Part shown: piece after piece, positions 7,426-15,363 of the stretch
How the letters are laid out: each line of letters starts with the position of its first letter
How positions within the stretch are numbered: the first letter of the stretch is position 1
DNA from: an uncultured Oscillospiraceae bacterium
GTDB lineage: Bacteria; Bacillota; Clostridia; Oscillospirales; Oscillospiraceae
Assembly (NCBI GenBank): GCA_944387775.1
Contig: CALXGE010000009.1
Coordinates: 1-43,232 of the forward strand
Direction of reading: 5' to 3'
DNA length: 43,232 nucleotides
Translations under genes and position numbers: made by a program
The notes under the pieces: model-generated
The model's input: the letters and a program-made list of their open reading frames with translations, nothing else
The model's database searches: none
What the model was told of the DNA's origin: nothing

Positions 7426-7453
7426 ATTATACCTGTTATTCCCATATTTGCAA
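7426..7453 (-). promoter_or_regulatory. Sigma-A promoter of darA
   Basis: On the minus strand TTGCAA (7448-7453) and a perfect TATAAT (7426-7431) are 16 bp apart. Confidence 0.75.
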
Positions 7454-7500
7454 GTAAAAATCTGCGAACTTTCTCCAGCTCGCCGGGAAAAAGTCAGCCG

Positions 7501-7529
7501 TTGCGCCGGGGGAAAAAATGTGTTATTCT
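7501..7529 (+). promoter_or_regulatory. Probable promoter of the HAD phosphatase
   Basis: TTGCGC (7501-7506) and TATTCT (7524-7529) are 17 bp apart, about 30 bases before the ATG. It is divergent from the darA promoter. Confidence 0.45.
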
Positions 7530-7557
7530 GTCTCAAAGTCCTATAAGGAGAACTGTC

Positions 7558-8241
7558 ATGGCCTATCCATACCTGCTTTTCGATGCCGACAATACGCTAT
7601 TTGATTTCGATGCCGCCGAGCGAAATGCCCACCTCCAGCTGTGCCGGGACTACCACCTGGCCTTCTCCGAGGAGGGTTATCAGCTCTACCACCAGTGCAA
7701 TGCCCAGCTCTGGCATGAATTTGATCTAGGCCGCTGCACCAAGGAATTTCTCCTGGTGGAGCGATTCCGCCGGTATCTGGCTATCACCGGTGAGAAAGCC
7801 GACCCAGAGGCCCTCAACGTCGCCCACCTCAAAGCACTGGGGGAGGGCGCCATCCTCCTGCCGGGGGCTCTGGAGCTATGCCGGCGGCTGGCAGAAAATC
7901 ACCAGCTCTACCTTCTCACCAACGCCGTGGCCTCTGTACAGCGCCAGCGGTTCGCCCGCTCCCCCATCGCTCCCTTTTTCCACGGAGTCTTCATCTCCGA
8001 GGAGATCGGCTGTGGGAAGCCCAACCGGGCCTACTTTGACTATGTATTCCGGGCCGTTCCCGGCCTGAGTACGGAAAACGCCCTGGTCATCGGTGACTCC
8101 CTCTCCAGCGACATCCAGGGCGCCAACAATGCAGGACTTCCCTGCTGCTGGTTTAATCCCCGGGGTCTGGCCCGTTCGGAGGGGCTGCGGATCGACTACG
8201 AGATTCGCACCCTGGAGGAGCTGCTCCCTATCGTCAAATAG
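7558..8241 (+). CDS. HAD-superfamily phosphatase, YjjG-like
   Basis: A 227-residue haloacid-dehalogenase phosphohydrolase resembling YjjG noncanonical pyrimidine nucleotidases. Motif I is LLFDADNTLFDFDAAE (nucleophile D9, acid/base D11), motif II YLLTNAV, motif III the Lys of GCGKPNRAYF, and motif IV VIGDSLSSDIQGANNAG. A helical cap lies between residues about 20 and 90. The ATG at 7558 has AAGGAG seven bases upstream; the longer open frame from 7501 lacks an SD and covers the promoter. Likely a nucleotide house-cleaning enzyme, but the substrate cannot be fixed from sequence. Confidence 0.87.
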   Translation: MAYPYLLFDADNTLFDFDAAERNAHLQLCRDYHLAFSEEGYQLYHQCNAQLWHEFDLGRCTKEFLLVERFRRYLAITGEKADPEALNVAHLKALGEGAILLPGALELCRRLAENHQLYLLTNAVASVQRQRFARSPIAPFFHGVFISEEIGCGKPNRAYFDYVFRAVPGLSTENALVIGDSLSSDIQGANNAGLPCCWFNPRGLARSEGLRIDYEIRTLEELLPIVK

Positions 8242-8276
8242 AGAAGCCGGTGCGTGCTTGCACCGGCTTCTCTATT
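8237..8276. terminator. Bidirectional terminator overlapping both convergent stop codons
   Basis: A 17-bp perfect stem, AATAGAGAAGCCGGTGC with GCACCGGCTTCTCTATT (loop GTGCTT). It includes the HAD gene stop (8239-8241) and abuts the nfo stop (8276-8278), ending transcripts from both sides. Confidence 0.8.
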
Positions 8277-9112
8277 TACGCCTTCTCCGCCAACTGGCGC
8301 AGCAGAGCGATCTCCTCCCCGTGGCCGGCATCGTCAGTAGGAGTCTCCAGCACAAAGGGCAGGTGCCGCAGGGCGGGGTGAGTCAGAAAGTGGAGAATGG
8401 TCTCTGTCCCCAATGTCCCCTCCCCGATGCGGGCATGGCGGTCCTTCCGGGAACCGGGCGGATTCATGCTGTCGTTGATATGGACGGCATGCAGTCTGTC
8501 AAGGCCTACCACCCGGTCAAACGCCTCCAGCACGGCGTCCAGATTACCGAGGATATCATAGCCGCCGTCGGACATGTGGCAGGTGTCCATGCAGATGCCT
8601 ACCTTCTCCGACCGCTCCACCTGGTCGATAATCTGCCGCAGCTCCTCAAACCTGCCGCCGATCTCGCTGCCCTTTCCCGCCATGGTCTCCAGCAGCACCA
8701 CCGTCTGCTGCTCCGGGGTAATGACACGGTTGAGCATATCAGCGATGAGGCGGCTGCCCGTCTCCAGCCCCTGGCCTACATGGCTGCCAGGGTGGAAATT
8801 GTAGTAGTTGCCGGGCAGATGCTCCATGAGAGCCAGGTCCTCCCGCATCATCTTCTCCGCCAGGCGGCGGATACCGTCGTCTTTGGAACAGGGATTCATG
8901 ATATAGGGGGCATGGGCCACGATGGGACCAAACCCGTTTTCCGCCATCAGGACTCGCAGCCGCTCCAGATCTACGGGGTCCATAGCCTTGGCCCGGGATC
9001 CCCGGGGATTGCGGACAAAGCACTGAAAGGTATTGGCTCCAATGGCAAGGGCCGTCTTTCCCATTTTTGCAAAGCCCCCCGCAGAGGACAGATGGGCACC
9101 GATATACAACAT
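8276..9112 (-). CDS. nfo: Endonuclease IV (AP endonuclease)
   Basis: A 278-residue zinc AP endonuclease that cuts the backbone 5' to abasic sites in base-excision repair. Metal-ligand motifs in order: GAHLSSAGG at the N-terminus, AHAPYIMN, NFHPGSHVG, LLETMAGKG, GICMDTCHMSDGGYDI, HINDSMNPPGSRKDRHARIGEG and a final FVLETP. Length is typical. It begins one base into the stop of the CCA-adding enzyme gene (TAATG), so the two are translationally coupled, a pairing with no obvious functional link. Confidence 0.97.
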   Translation of the reverse strand: MLYIGAHLSSAGGFAKMGKTALAIGANTFQCFVRNPRGSRAKAMDPVDLERLRVLMAENGFGPIVAHAPYIMNPCSKDDGIRRLAEKMMREDLALMEHLPGNYYNFHPGSHVGQGLETGSRLIADMLNRVITPEQQTVVLLETMAGKGSEIGGRFEELRQIIDQVERSEKVGICMDTCHMSDGGYDILGNLDAVLEAFDRVVGLDRLHAVHINDSMNPPGSRKDRHARIGEGTLGTETILHFLTHPALRHLPFVLETPTDDAGHGEEIALLRQLAEKA

Positions 9113-10437
9113 TATTCCAGTTTCTCCCTTACATATGTCATGAGCATCTCCCGGTCATTGGGGAGCTTCTCCTCGATCACCAGCTCCAGAAGTTCCCGCA
9201 GCAGCTCTCCCACCGCTGGCCCCCGGAGACCCAGCGCCGTGAGATCCCCTCCCCGGACGGCCAGCTGGCTCAGGGAGAAGCAGCTGCCCTGGGCAATAAC
9301 CATGTTCATCAAAGCTTCCCACTGGTCAATGAGCTGCTGCCGGTCCCGGCAGGCGGGGGCCTGGGCCAGGTTGTCTCCCCGCTTCACCTCCAGCAGCAAG
9401 CGCAGGGTCTCCTCCCCGTACCGGGCCAGGTTCCGCCGCACGGACCGTTCACTGAAAGCCAGCTCGCAGTCGTGGCGCTCCACCAGGGTGAGAATTATTT
9501 TTTTGCTGTGGTTGTCAAACCGCAGTCGGTCCATGATGGCCTCGGCCTTGCGCACGCTCTCCCGCCAGTGGCCGTAAAAATGGCCCCGGCCATCCTCTCC
9601 CAGGGAGAACGTCTCCGGCTTGCCCAGGTCGTGGAGCAGCATGGCCCACCGCAGCACCGGCTGAGGCGGCACCGCCGCCACGGACCGGGCGGTGTGCTCC
9701 CACACGTCGTAGCAGTGGTAGGGGCTGCGCTGATCAAAGCCTACGCAGGGGATAATCTCCGGCAAAAACACCGCCAGGACCCGTGGATAGGCCAGCAGCA
9801 CCTCCGCCGCCCAGGGGCCGCAGAGAAGGCCTGTCATCTCCACATAGATCCGCTCCGGGGCAATATTCCCCAGCAGCTCCCGGCAGCGGTCCATGGCGGC
9901 AGCGGTCTCCGGTTCAACAGCAAATCCCAGCTTGGCGGCAAAACGGAGCCCCCGCATAATCCGCAGGGCATCCTCCCGGAACCGCTGCTCCGGATCGCCC
10001 ACCGCCCGCAGTACTCCGGCCTCCAGGTCCGCCCGGCCACCGAAGGGATCCCGGAGCTCCCCCCGGAGATCCATGGCAATGGCGTTGACGGTAAAATCCC
10101 GGCGGGAGAGATCCTCCTCCAGGGAAGTTGTGAACTCCACATGGTCCGGATGGCGGTTGTCCAAATAGTCCCCGTCCCGGCGGAAGGTAGTAACTTCCAC
10201 ACCACGGTTCCCCCCAACCGTCACCGTACCATGCTTGAGGCCTGTAGGCTGGGCGGCAGGACCGAACAGCGCCATGACATCCTCTGGCCTCGCGCTGGTG
10301 GTCACGTCCCAGTCTCCCGGGTCCCGGCCCAGCAGCATATCCCGCACGCCGCCGCCTACGCACCAGACCTCCCAGCCTGCCGCCTCCAGTCGAGCCATCA
10401 CATTTTGTACATGTTCCGGTATCCGCGTCACCAGCAT
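9112..10437 (-). CDS. cca: CCA-adding tRNA nucleotidyltransferase with HD domain
   Basis: A 441-residue class II nucleotidyltransferase that builds or repairs the tRNA 3' CCA end. The N-terminal catalytic domain has VWCVGGGVRDMLLGRDPGDWDVTTSA (GGxVRD and the DxD metal motif) and GTVTVGGNRGVEVTTFR. RRDFTVNAIAMD and RFREDALRIMRGLRFAAKLGF follow in the neck. The C-terminal half has an HD domain, SPYHCYDVWEHT...MLLHDLGKPETF, found in enzymes with 2',3'-cyclic phosphodiesterase or phosphatase activity. The ATG at 10437 has AGGAGG eight bases upstream; a GTG one codon earlier is possible. First gene of an operon with nfo. Confidence 0.95.
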   Translation of the reverse strand: MLVTRIPEHVQNVMARLEAAGWEVWCVGGGVRDMLLGRDPGDWDVTTSARPEDVMALFGPAAQPTGLKHGTVTVGGNRGVEVTTFRRDGDYLDNRHPDHVEFTTSLEEDLSRRDFTVNAIAMDLRGELRDPFGGRADLEAGVLRAVGDPEQRFREDALRIMRGLRFAAKLGFAVEPETAAAMDRCRELLGNIAPERIYVEMTGLLCGPWAAEVLLAYPRVLAVFLPEIIPCVGFDQRSPYHCYDVWEHTARSVAAVPPQPVLRWAMLLHDLGKPETFSLGEDGRGHFYGHWRESVRKAEAIMDRLRFDNHSKKIILTLVERHDCELAFSERSVRRNLARYGEETLRLLLEVKRGDNLAQAPACRDRQQLIDQWEALMNMVIAQGSCFSLSQLAVRGGDLTALGLRGPAVGELLRELLELVIEEKLPNDREMLMTYVREKLE

Positions 10438-10595
10438 CACCTCGTCCTCCTCGCTATTCCCTCCCGGAGCATGGGCGCCGCCAAGAGGCCCGTCGCCCGG
10501 AGAAGCCGGGGACCATTGATCCGGTGTTCCTTTTCTTATTCTCCTGCGTATAATGCTTTATGCAAAACAGCCATACTAGGAGTGGGAATTCCTTA

Positions 10596-10624
10596 TTGCA
10601 TTAAAATAGTGGATATAGTATAAT
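10596..10624 (+). promoter_or_regulatory. Sigma-A promoter of murC
   Basis: TTGCAT (10596-10601) and a perfect TATAAT (10619-10624) with a 17-bp spacer, about 58 bases before the murC ATG. The rest of the 245-bp gap between cca and murC shows no gene and no confident cca promoter. Confidence 0.7.
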
Positions 10625-10682
10625 ACAATTCTGCGAAAAAGGCAAATACCGGCACAACGCCGTTCGGGAAGGAACCTGTTCC

Positions 10683-12056
10683 ATGACCCATGTTGATACA
10701 AAAATCCAGCACTACATCGCTCCTGGCCGAAGAGTCCATCTCTCCGGTATCGGCGGCGTATCCATGTGCCCCCTGGCGGAGGTCCTCCACGGCATGGGCC
10801 TAAAGGTACAGGGAAGCGATATGAAGGACAGCGCCACCGTGGAGCATCTGCGGAGCCTGGGCATCCCCGTGACCGTAGGCCATATCGCCCAGGACATCGA
10901 AGGGGCGGAATTTCTCATCCGTACCGCCGCCATCCACGACGACAACCCTGAGATCGCCGCCGCCCATCAGAAGGGGATCCCCGTCTTTGAGCGGGCGGAG
11001 GCCTGGGGCGCCATCATGCAGCGGTACGAAAACGCTGTGTGCATCGCGGGTACCCACGGAAAAACCACCACGACTGCCATGACCACCCATATTTTCATGG
11101 CCGCTCAGGCGGACCCCACGGTGATGATCGGCGGTACCCTCCCCATGCTCCACAGCGGTTACCGGGTGGGCAAGGGCGACACCATCATTCTGGAATCCTG
11201 CGAATACTGCAACAGCTTTCTCCACTTCTTCCCCACCGTGGCGGTGGTGCTGAATGTGGAGGCAGACCACCTGGACTTTTTCAAGGATCTGGACGACATC
11301 AAGCACTCCTTCCGGCGCTTTGCTCAGCTGGTGCCTGCGGATGGCCGGATCATTGCCAACGCTGACGACCCCGGCGCTATGGACGCCCTGAAGGGCCTGC
11401 CCCTGTTCACCTTCGGTCTGGACTATGCGGCCAACTGCCGGTGTGAAAACCTTACCTGGAATCATGGCCTGCCCTCCTTTGATATTGTCATCGATGGGAA
11501 GTTCTATACCTCCCTCTCCCTCCACATTGCCGGGCGGCACAATATTCTCAACGCTCTGGCTGCCGCTGCCGCTGCCTATGTGCTGGGTATCCCCGGCGAG
11601 GCAGTGAAGGCTGGTCTGGAGGGCTTCTCCGGTGCAGGACGCCGGTTCGAGTACAAGGGGGAGTACAACGGGGCCAAGGTCTACGACGACTACGCCCACC
11701 ATCCCGGTGAGCTTCACGCCCTCCTCACCACCGCCCGCAGCATGGGCTTCCAGCGGGTGATCTGCGCCTTCCAGCCCCACACCTACAGCCGCACCAAGGC
11801 CCTGTTTGATGATTTCGTTCAGGAACTCCGCACCGCCGATCAGGTAGTGCTGGCGGAGATTTTTGCCGCGAGAGAGACAAACACCATCGGCATCTCCTCC
11901 GCCGATCTGGCAGCGGAGATCCCTGGCTCCATCTTCTGCCCCACTCTGCAGGACGTCACCGCACAGCTTCGGAAGTTGGCCCAGCCGGGTGATCTGATCC
12001 TCACCGTAGGGGCCGGAGACATCTACACCGCCGGCGAGGCCCTGGTGAAGGGTTGA
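10683..12056 (+). CDS. murC: UDP-N-acetylmuramate-L-alanine ligase
   Basis: A 457-residue Mur ligase that adds L-Ala to UDP-MurNAc, the first amino-acid step of peptidoglycan precursor synthesis in the cytoplasm. The N-terminal UDP-binding domain has RRVHLSGIGGVSMCPLAEVL and VQGSDMKDSATVEHL. The ATP site is CIAGTHGKTTTTAMTTHI, followed by ILESCEYCNSFLHFFP and NVEADHLDFF. The C-terminal domain has YDDYAHHPGELHALL and FQPHTYSRTKALFDDF. An AAGGAA SD lies eight bases before the ATG. It stands alone with its own promoter, about 16 kb from the head of the dcw cluster and on the opposite strand. Confidence 0.97.
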   Translation: MTHVDTKIQHYIAPGRRVHLSGIGGVSMCPLAEVLHGMGLKVQGSDMKDSATVEHLRSLGIPVTVGHIAQDIEGAEFLIRTAAIHDDNPEIAAAHQKGIPVFERAEAWGAIMQRYENAVCIAGTHGKTTTTAMTTHIFMAAQADPTVMIGGTLPMLHSGYRVGKGDTIILESCEYCNSFLHFFPTVAVVLNVEADHLDFFKDLDDIKHSFRRFAQLVPADGRIIANADDPGAMDALKGLPLFTFGLDYAANCRCENLTWNHGLPSFDIVIDGKFYTSLSLHIAGRHNILNALAAAAAAYVLGIPGEAVKAGLEGFSGAGRRFEYKGEYNGAKVYDDYAHHPGELHALLTTARSMGFQRVICAFQPHTYSRTKALFDDFVQELRTADQVVLAEIFAARETNTIGISSADLAAEIPGSIFCPTLQDVTAQLRKLAQPGDLILTVGAGDIYTAGEALVKG

Positions 12057-12110
12057 GATATTCCGGCCACACCGTCAATATATGCCGAAAGAGACAGAAA
12101 GAGGCTTGCT

Positions 12111-12671
12111 ATGACTGTATCCCCTATTTACACCGAAGCTCCCACCCAGGGGCTTACCGAGGAGCAGAAGGCGGTATTTGCCGTACTCGATGAGCTGCAC
12201 ATTCCCTTTGAGCGGGTGGAGCACGAGTACGCCAATACCATGGAGGACTGTAAGGCCGTCAGCGCCGTACTGGGTGTTGATGTCTGCAAGAATCTGGTCC
12301 TCTGCAACCGGCAGAGGACACAGTATTACCTCCTCACCATGCCCAGCGACAAGCCCTTCCACACCAAGGACCTGTCCCACCAGATCGGCTCCGCCCGACT
12401 GAGCTTTGCAGCTCCGGAGGCTATGGAAGAGCTTCTTCATGTGGCCCCCGGCTCCGCCTCCATCCTCTCCCTTCTTTTTGACAAAGAGCACAAGGTGCAG
12501 CTGGTCATGGATCGGGAGACAAAAGAGGGAGAGTACTTCTCCTGCCACCCCTGCAAAAGCACCGGCACCCTGAAGCTCCATACCAGCGACGTGCTGAATG
12601 TTTTTCTCCCCTATACCGGACATGAGCCCCTGGTGGTGGATCTTCCCCGGTATGAGGAGGACCATGCGTAA
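12111..12671 (+). CDS. YbaK/ProX-type aminoacyl-tRNA editing protein
   Basis: A 186-residue free-standing editing domain that hydrolyses mischarged tRNA, most likely Ala-tRNA(Pro) or Cys-tRNA(Pro). The ProX/PrdX pattern is seen in YANTMEDCKAVSAVLGVDVCKNLVLCNRQ, YYLLTMPSDKPFHTKDLSHQIGSARLSFA, and ACKSTGTLKL-type CHPCKSTGTLKLHTSDVLNVFL near the end. The ATG at 12111 has AAAGAGG six bases upstream. It lies 54 bp after murC, so it may be read through from the murC promoter, and a terminator follows it. Which mischarged tRNA it edits is inference. Confidence 0.85.
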   Translation: MTVSPIYTEAPTQGLTEEQKAVFAVLDELHIPFERVEHEYANTMEDCKAVSAVLGVDVCKNLVLCNRQRTQYYLLTMPSDKPFHTKDLSHQIGSARLSFAAPEAMEELLHVAPGSASILSLLFDKEHKVQLVMDRETKEGEYFSCHPCKSTGTLKLHTSDVLNVFLPYTGHEPLVVDLPRYEEDHA

Positions 12672-12676
12672 CACCA

Positions 12677-12711
12677 GATCCCGGAGAGCCGACGGCCCTC
12701 CGGGATTGTTT
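12677..12711 (+). terminator. Intrinsic terminator after the editing-protein gene
   Basis: GATCCCGGAG pairs with CTCCGGGATT around an inner GCC-GAC-GGC hairpin, followed by TGTTT. Confidence 0.65.
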
Positions 12712-12732
12712 CATCTGCGGTCAGCTGTGTAA

Positions 12733-12778
12733 AAAGGGCGGCTGCGGCAGTTTTTCAAAATCGCCGCGCCGCCTTAAA
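12733..12778 (-). terminator. Intrinsic terminator after spoIVB
   Basis: On the minus strand AAGGCGGCGCGGC pairs with GCCGCAGCCGCCCTT across an A/T-rich loop and runs into TTTTT. Confidence 0.7.
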
Positions 12779-12799
12779 GTTTTTTGTCAGCCTCTCAGA

Positions 12800-13849
12800 T
12801 TACCCCAGGGTAGGCGCCGTATTCTCTACCTGAGTCAGCATATTTTCGATCAGAATGCCGTACCCTTTTATAGGGTCGTCAATCATTACGTGGGTCACTG
12901 CGCCGATAAGCTTCCCATCCTGCAATATTGGGCTGCCCGACATGCCCTGTACGATTCCTCCGGTACGGGCAATAAGCTCCGGATCTGTCACCCGAATGAG
13001 CAGATTTTGGGTCTCAGGTCCCTCCACCACCCGTATCAATTCGATGTCAAAGGTCTCTACCTCGTCTCCACTGATATTGGAGAGGATCACCGCAGGGCCC
13101 GTATGGGCTTCACCGGAAGAGGCCACTGGCACCGCCTCACCCAGGGCAAAATCACACTGGTCCAGAACACCGAAAATGCCTCGGTCTGTGTTGGCCCAGA
13201 GAGTCCCCATGTCCTCTGTCAGGTTGAAGCTGCCCCGAAGCTCGCCCGGATCACCGATGGCTCCCTTTTTTACCGCTTTGACAGACGCGTCCATGACTGC
13301 GCCGTCCCCTAAGGGCATCAGAAGGCCTGTGTCGCTGTCCGTAATACCATGACCCAGGGCACCAAAGGCGCCGGTCTCCGGGTCATAGAAGGTAACGGTG
13401 CCGATGCCGGCCATGCTGTCCCGGATCCAGGCCCCCAGACGGTAAGTTCCGTCAGGACCCAGAACCGGCTCCGCCGCCAAGGTCAGGTCCGTTCCGTCCC
13501 GGCTCACCGCCAGTTCCACTGTGCCGCCACATTGGAGCATCTGAGCAAATTGCTCGCTGCTCTCCACTGCATTGCCGTTGGCCTCCTCAATTACGTCTCC
13601 CACCTTCAAACCGCAGGCCGCTCCCGGAGCGGAAAGCCCATCTCCGGTCTCCACCTCCGCAAGGCCTACCACCACTACGCCTTCGGAAAAGAGTTTGATG
13701 CCAATGGTGTGTCCTACAGGGATCAGCGTGCGGGCAGCCTCATCGGCTGCCAGAGCAGGTACTTGCAAGCCCATCAGGGACGCCGCAAAAAGAATACTGC
13801 TGAGAAAAAAAGCTTTGCCGCGGCCCGGGCGCTTTTTCTGTGCATTCAT
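12800..13849 (-). CDS. spoIVB: SpoIVB serine peptidase (S55), SigK checkpoint
   Basis: A 349-residue forespore-secreted serine peptidase that triggers pro-SigK processing across the intermembrane space. The N-terminus is a basic stretch and hydrophobic signal/anchor (KAFFLSSILFAASLMGLQVPALA). A PDZ domain (about residues 50-125, with GLKVGDVIEEANGNAVESSEQFAQ) follows, then the S55 peptidase domain with the catalytic His in GALGHGITD (about residue 167) and the Ser in GIVQGMSGSPILQDGKLIGAVTHV (about residue 304-306). The start is uncertain: ATG 13849 is used, but in-frame GTG/TTG codons up to 13870 lie nearer an AAAGGGG SD. It follows ftsZ, beyond a terminator, rather than the spo0A context seen in Bacillus. 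Confidence 0.95.
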   Translation of the reverse strand: MNAQKKRPGRGKAFFLSSILFAASLMGLQVPALAADEAARTLIPVGHTIGIKLFSEGVVVVGLAEVETGDGLSAPGAACGLKVGDVIEEANGNAVESSEQFAQMLQCGGTVELAVSRDGTDLTLAAEPVLGPDGTYRLGAWIRDSMAGIGTVTFYDPETGAFGALGHGITDSDTGLLMPLGDGAVMDASVKAVKKGAIGDPGELRGSFNLTEDMGTLWANTDRGIFGVLDQCDFALGEAVPVASSGEAHTGPAVILSNISGDEVETFDIELIRVVEGPETQNLLIRVTDPELIARTGGIVQGMSGSPILQDGKLIGAVTHVMIDDPIKGYGILIENMLTQVENTAPTLG

Positions 13850-14001
13850 CCATTTCACCACCCCTTTCAAAAATTTTGCCGCCGCGTTTCGTCGACAGCA
13901 CGATTACTTTGCGCCAAAAGGCATAGAATAATCGATGGCAAGATTTCTAAAATTCGGTGGTTTTGTTATGGGCAATTGCGGAAACACCCACGGCTTCCGA
14001 C

Positions 14002-14038
14002 AAAAAAGAAACACCACAGACCAAAGTCTGTGGTGTTT
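14002..14038 (-). terminator. Intrinsic terminator after ftsZ
   Basis: A 13-bp perfect stem AAACACCACAGAC / GTCTGTGGTGTTT with a 4-base loop, followed on the minus strand by TTTCTTTTTT-like sequence. It ends the dcw transcript before spoIVB. Confidence 0.88.
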
Positions 14039-14068
14039 GTCTTTATTTTCAAAATTGTAAAAATATGC

Positions 14069-15181
14069 TTACCGCTCGAAAATCTTGAGAATGTCGTTGA
14101 AGGGGTCGTCCTCGGGCTCCTTCTTCTCCTCACCGTTCTCATCCATCTTCAGCACGGTGCTCTCAAAGAGGCTCTTGGCGCCGGCTCCGCTGGAACTGGC
14201 GGCGCTCTCCTCCGCCTTCTTGTTGGCCTCGTCAAAACCGGTGGCAATAACGGTAACCCGGATCTCATCGTCCAGGGTGTCGTCGAAGGTGGCGCCGAAG
14301 ATAGTGACGGCGTCGGGATGTACAGCGGCCTGAACCAGAGAGGCAGCCTGCTCCACCTCTTCCAGGCCAATATCCATGGAACCGGTGACGTTGATGAGGA
14401 TACCCCGGGCACCGTTGATGGAGGTCTCCAGCAGGGGGCTGGAAATAGCCATCTTGGCGGCCTCCTCGGCCTTGCCCTTGCCAGCGGCACGGCCCACGCC
14501 CATGTGGGCCAGACCCGCGTCCTTCATGATGGCAGTAACATCGGCGAAGTCCAGGTTGATGAAGCCGGTCTCCCGAATCAGGTCGGAGATGGACTGCACG
14601 GCCTGCCGCAGCACATCATCGGCAATCTCAAAGGCGTTGGCAAAGGTGATCTTCTGGTCGGTGGCGTGCTTGAGGCGCTCATTGGGGATGATGACCAGCG
14701 AGTCCACCTTACCCCGCAGCTCCTCGATGCCCTTCTCCGCCTGCATCATACGGCGGCGGCCCTCAAAGCCAAAGGGCTTGGTGACCACGCCCACGGTAAG
14801 GATGCCCTGCTCCTTGGCAGTCTCGGCCACAATAGGCGCTGCGCCGGTACCAGTGCCGCCGCCCATACCGGCAGTGATAAACACCATATCGGTGTCCTCC
14901 AGGGCCTTGGTGATCTGGCTGCGGCTCTCCTCGGCGGACTTGCGGCCCACCTCAGGGTCGGAGCCCGCGCCCTGGCCATGGGTCAGCTTTTCACCAATCT
15001 GAATCTTATAGCCTGCGCTGGAGATATTCAGCGCCTGCTTGTCCGTATTCACCGCCACATAATCCACGCCGCCTACGCCGGAACGCACCATGCGGTTGAC
15101 GACGTTATTTCCGCCGCCGCCAATGCCGATGACCTTGATCTTGACCACATTGTCGGGAGCGGTTACCAGTTCGAATGCCAT
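14069..15181 (-). CDS. ftsZ: Cell division protein FtsZ
   Basis: A 370-residue tubulin-like GTPase that forms the Z-ring. The GTP-binding motif [12 protein letters not shown] lies at about residues 105-116, and [25 protein letters not shown] and the T7-loop region FINLDFADV are present. A short linker (about residues 318-357, rich in Ser, Glu and Lys) leads to a C-terminal peptide [13 protein letters not shown]. This differs from the usual DIPxFLR type, which matters because that peptide docks FtsA, SepF and ZapD-like partners. TAGGAGGATCC before the ATG is a strong SD. It has its own promoter 180 bp after ftsQ. No ftsA is adjacent. Confidence 0.98.
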   Translation of the reverse strand: MAFELVTAPDNVVKIKVIGIGGGGNNVVNRMVRSGVGGVDYVAVNTDKQALNISSAGYKIQIGEKLTHGQGAGSDPEVGRKSAEESRSQITKALEDTDMVFITAGMGGGTGTGAAPIVAETAKEQGILTVGVVTKPFGFEGRRRMMQAEKGIEELRGKVDSLVIIPNERLKHATDQKITFANAFEIADDVLRQAVQSISDLIRETGFINLDFADVTAIMKDAGLAHMGVGRAAGKGKAEEAAKMAISSPLLETSINGARGILINVTGSMDIGLEEVEQAASLVQAAVHPDAVTIFGATFDDTLDDEIRVTVIATGFDEANKKAEESAASSSGAGAKSLFESTVLKMDENGEEKKEPEDDPFNDILKIFER

Positions 15182-15224
15182 AGTGGGATCCTCCTACCAC
15201 AAATTGTATCGGCTGTATATCACC

Positions 15225-15240
15225 GGGGGGATTTACCCCC
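15225..15240 (-). promoter_or_regulatory. Short GC hairpin in the ftsZ leader
   Basis: GGGGG-TAAAT-CCCCC in the minus-strand RNA lies between the ftsZ transcription start and its SD. It could influence leader stability or translation. Confidence 0.35.
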
Positions 15241-15265
15241 AGATAAAGTGCTAAATCTTTTTATT

Positions 15266-15294
15266 ATTGTATGCTTTTTTCTCCGGCAGGTCAA
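15266..15294 (-). promoter_or_regulatory. Sigma-A promoter of ftsZ
   Basis: TTGACC (15289-15294) and TACAAT (15266-15271) are 17 bp apart on the minus strand, giving a leader of about 78 bases. Confidence 0.8.
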
Positions 15295-15363
15295 TAGCGG
15301 ATTCCCGGTTTTTTTGAAAATTTGGGAGGAAACAAAGGTGGCAAAATTTTCCTGCCGTTGAAA

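Noticed and set aside
10441-10560. T-box or similar leader upstream of cca
   Set aside because: Some GC stems are possible, but no T-box sequence or terminator/antiterminator pair is present.
9067-10623. 518-codon plus-strand open frame over cca
   Set aside because: Antisense shadow of a clear CCA-adding enzyme; Pro/His/Gln-rich translation and no SD.
13349-15361. 670-codon plus-strand frame spanning spoIVB and ftsZ
   Set aside because: It crosses two real genes, a terminator and a promoter on the other strand.
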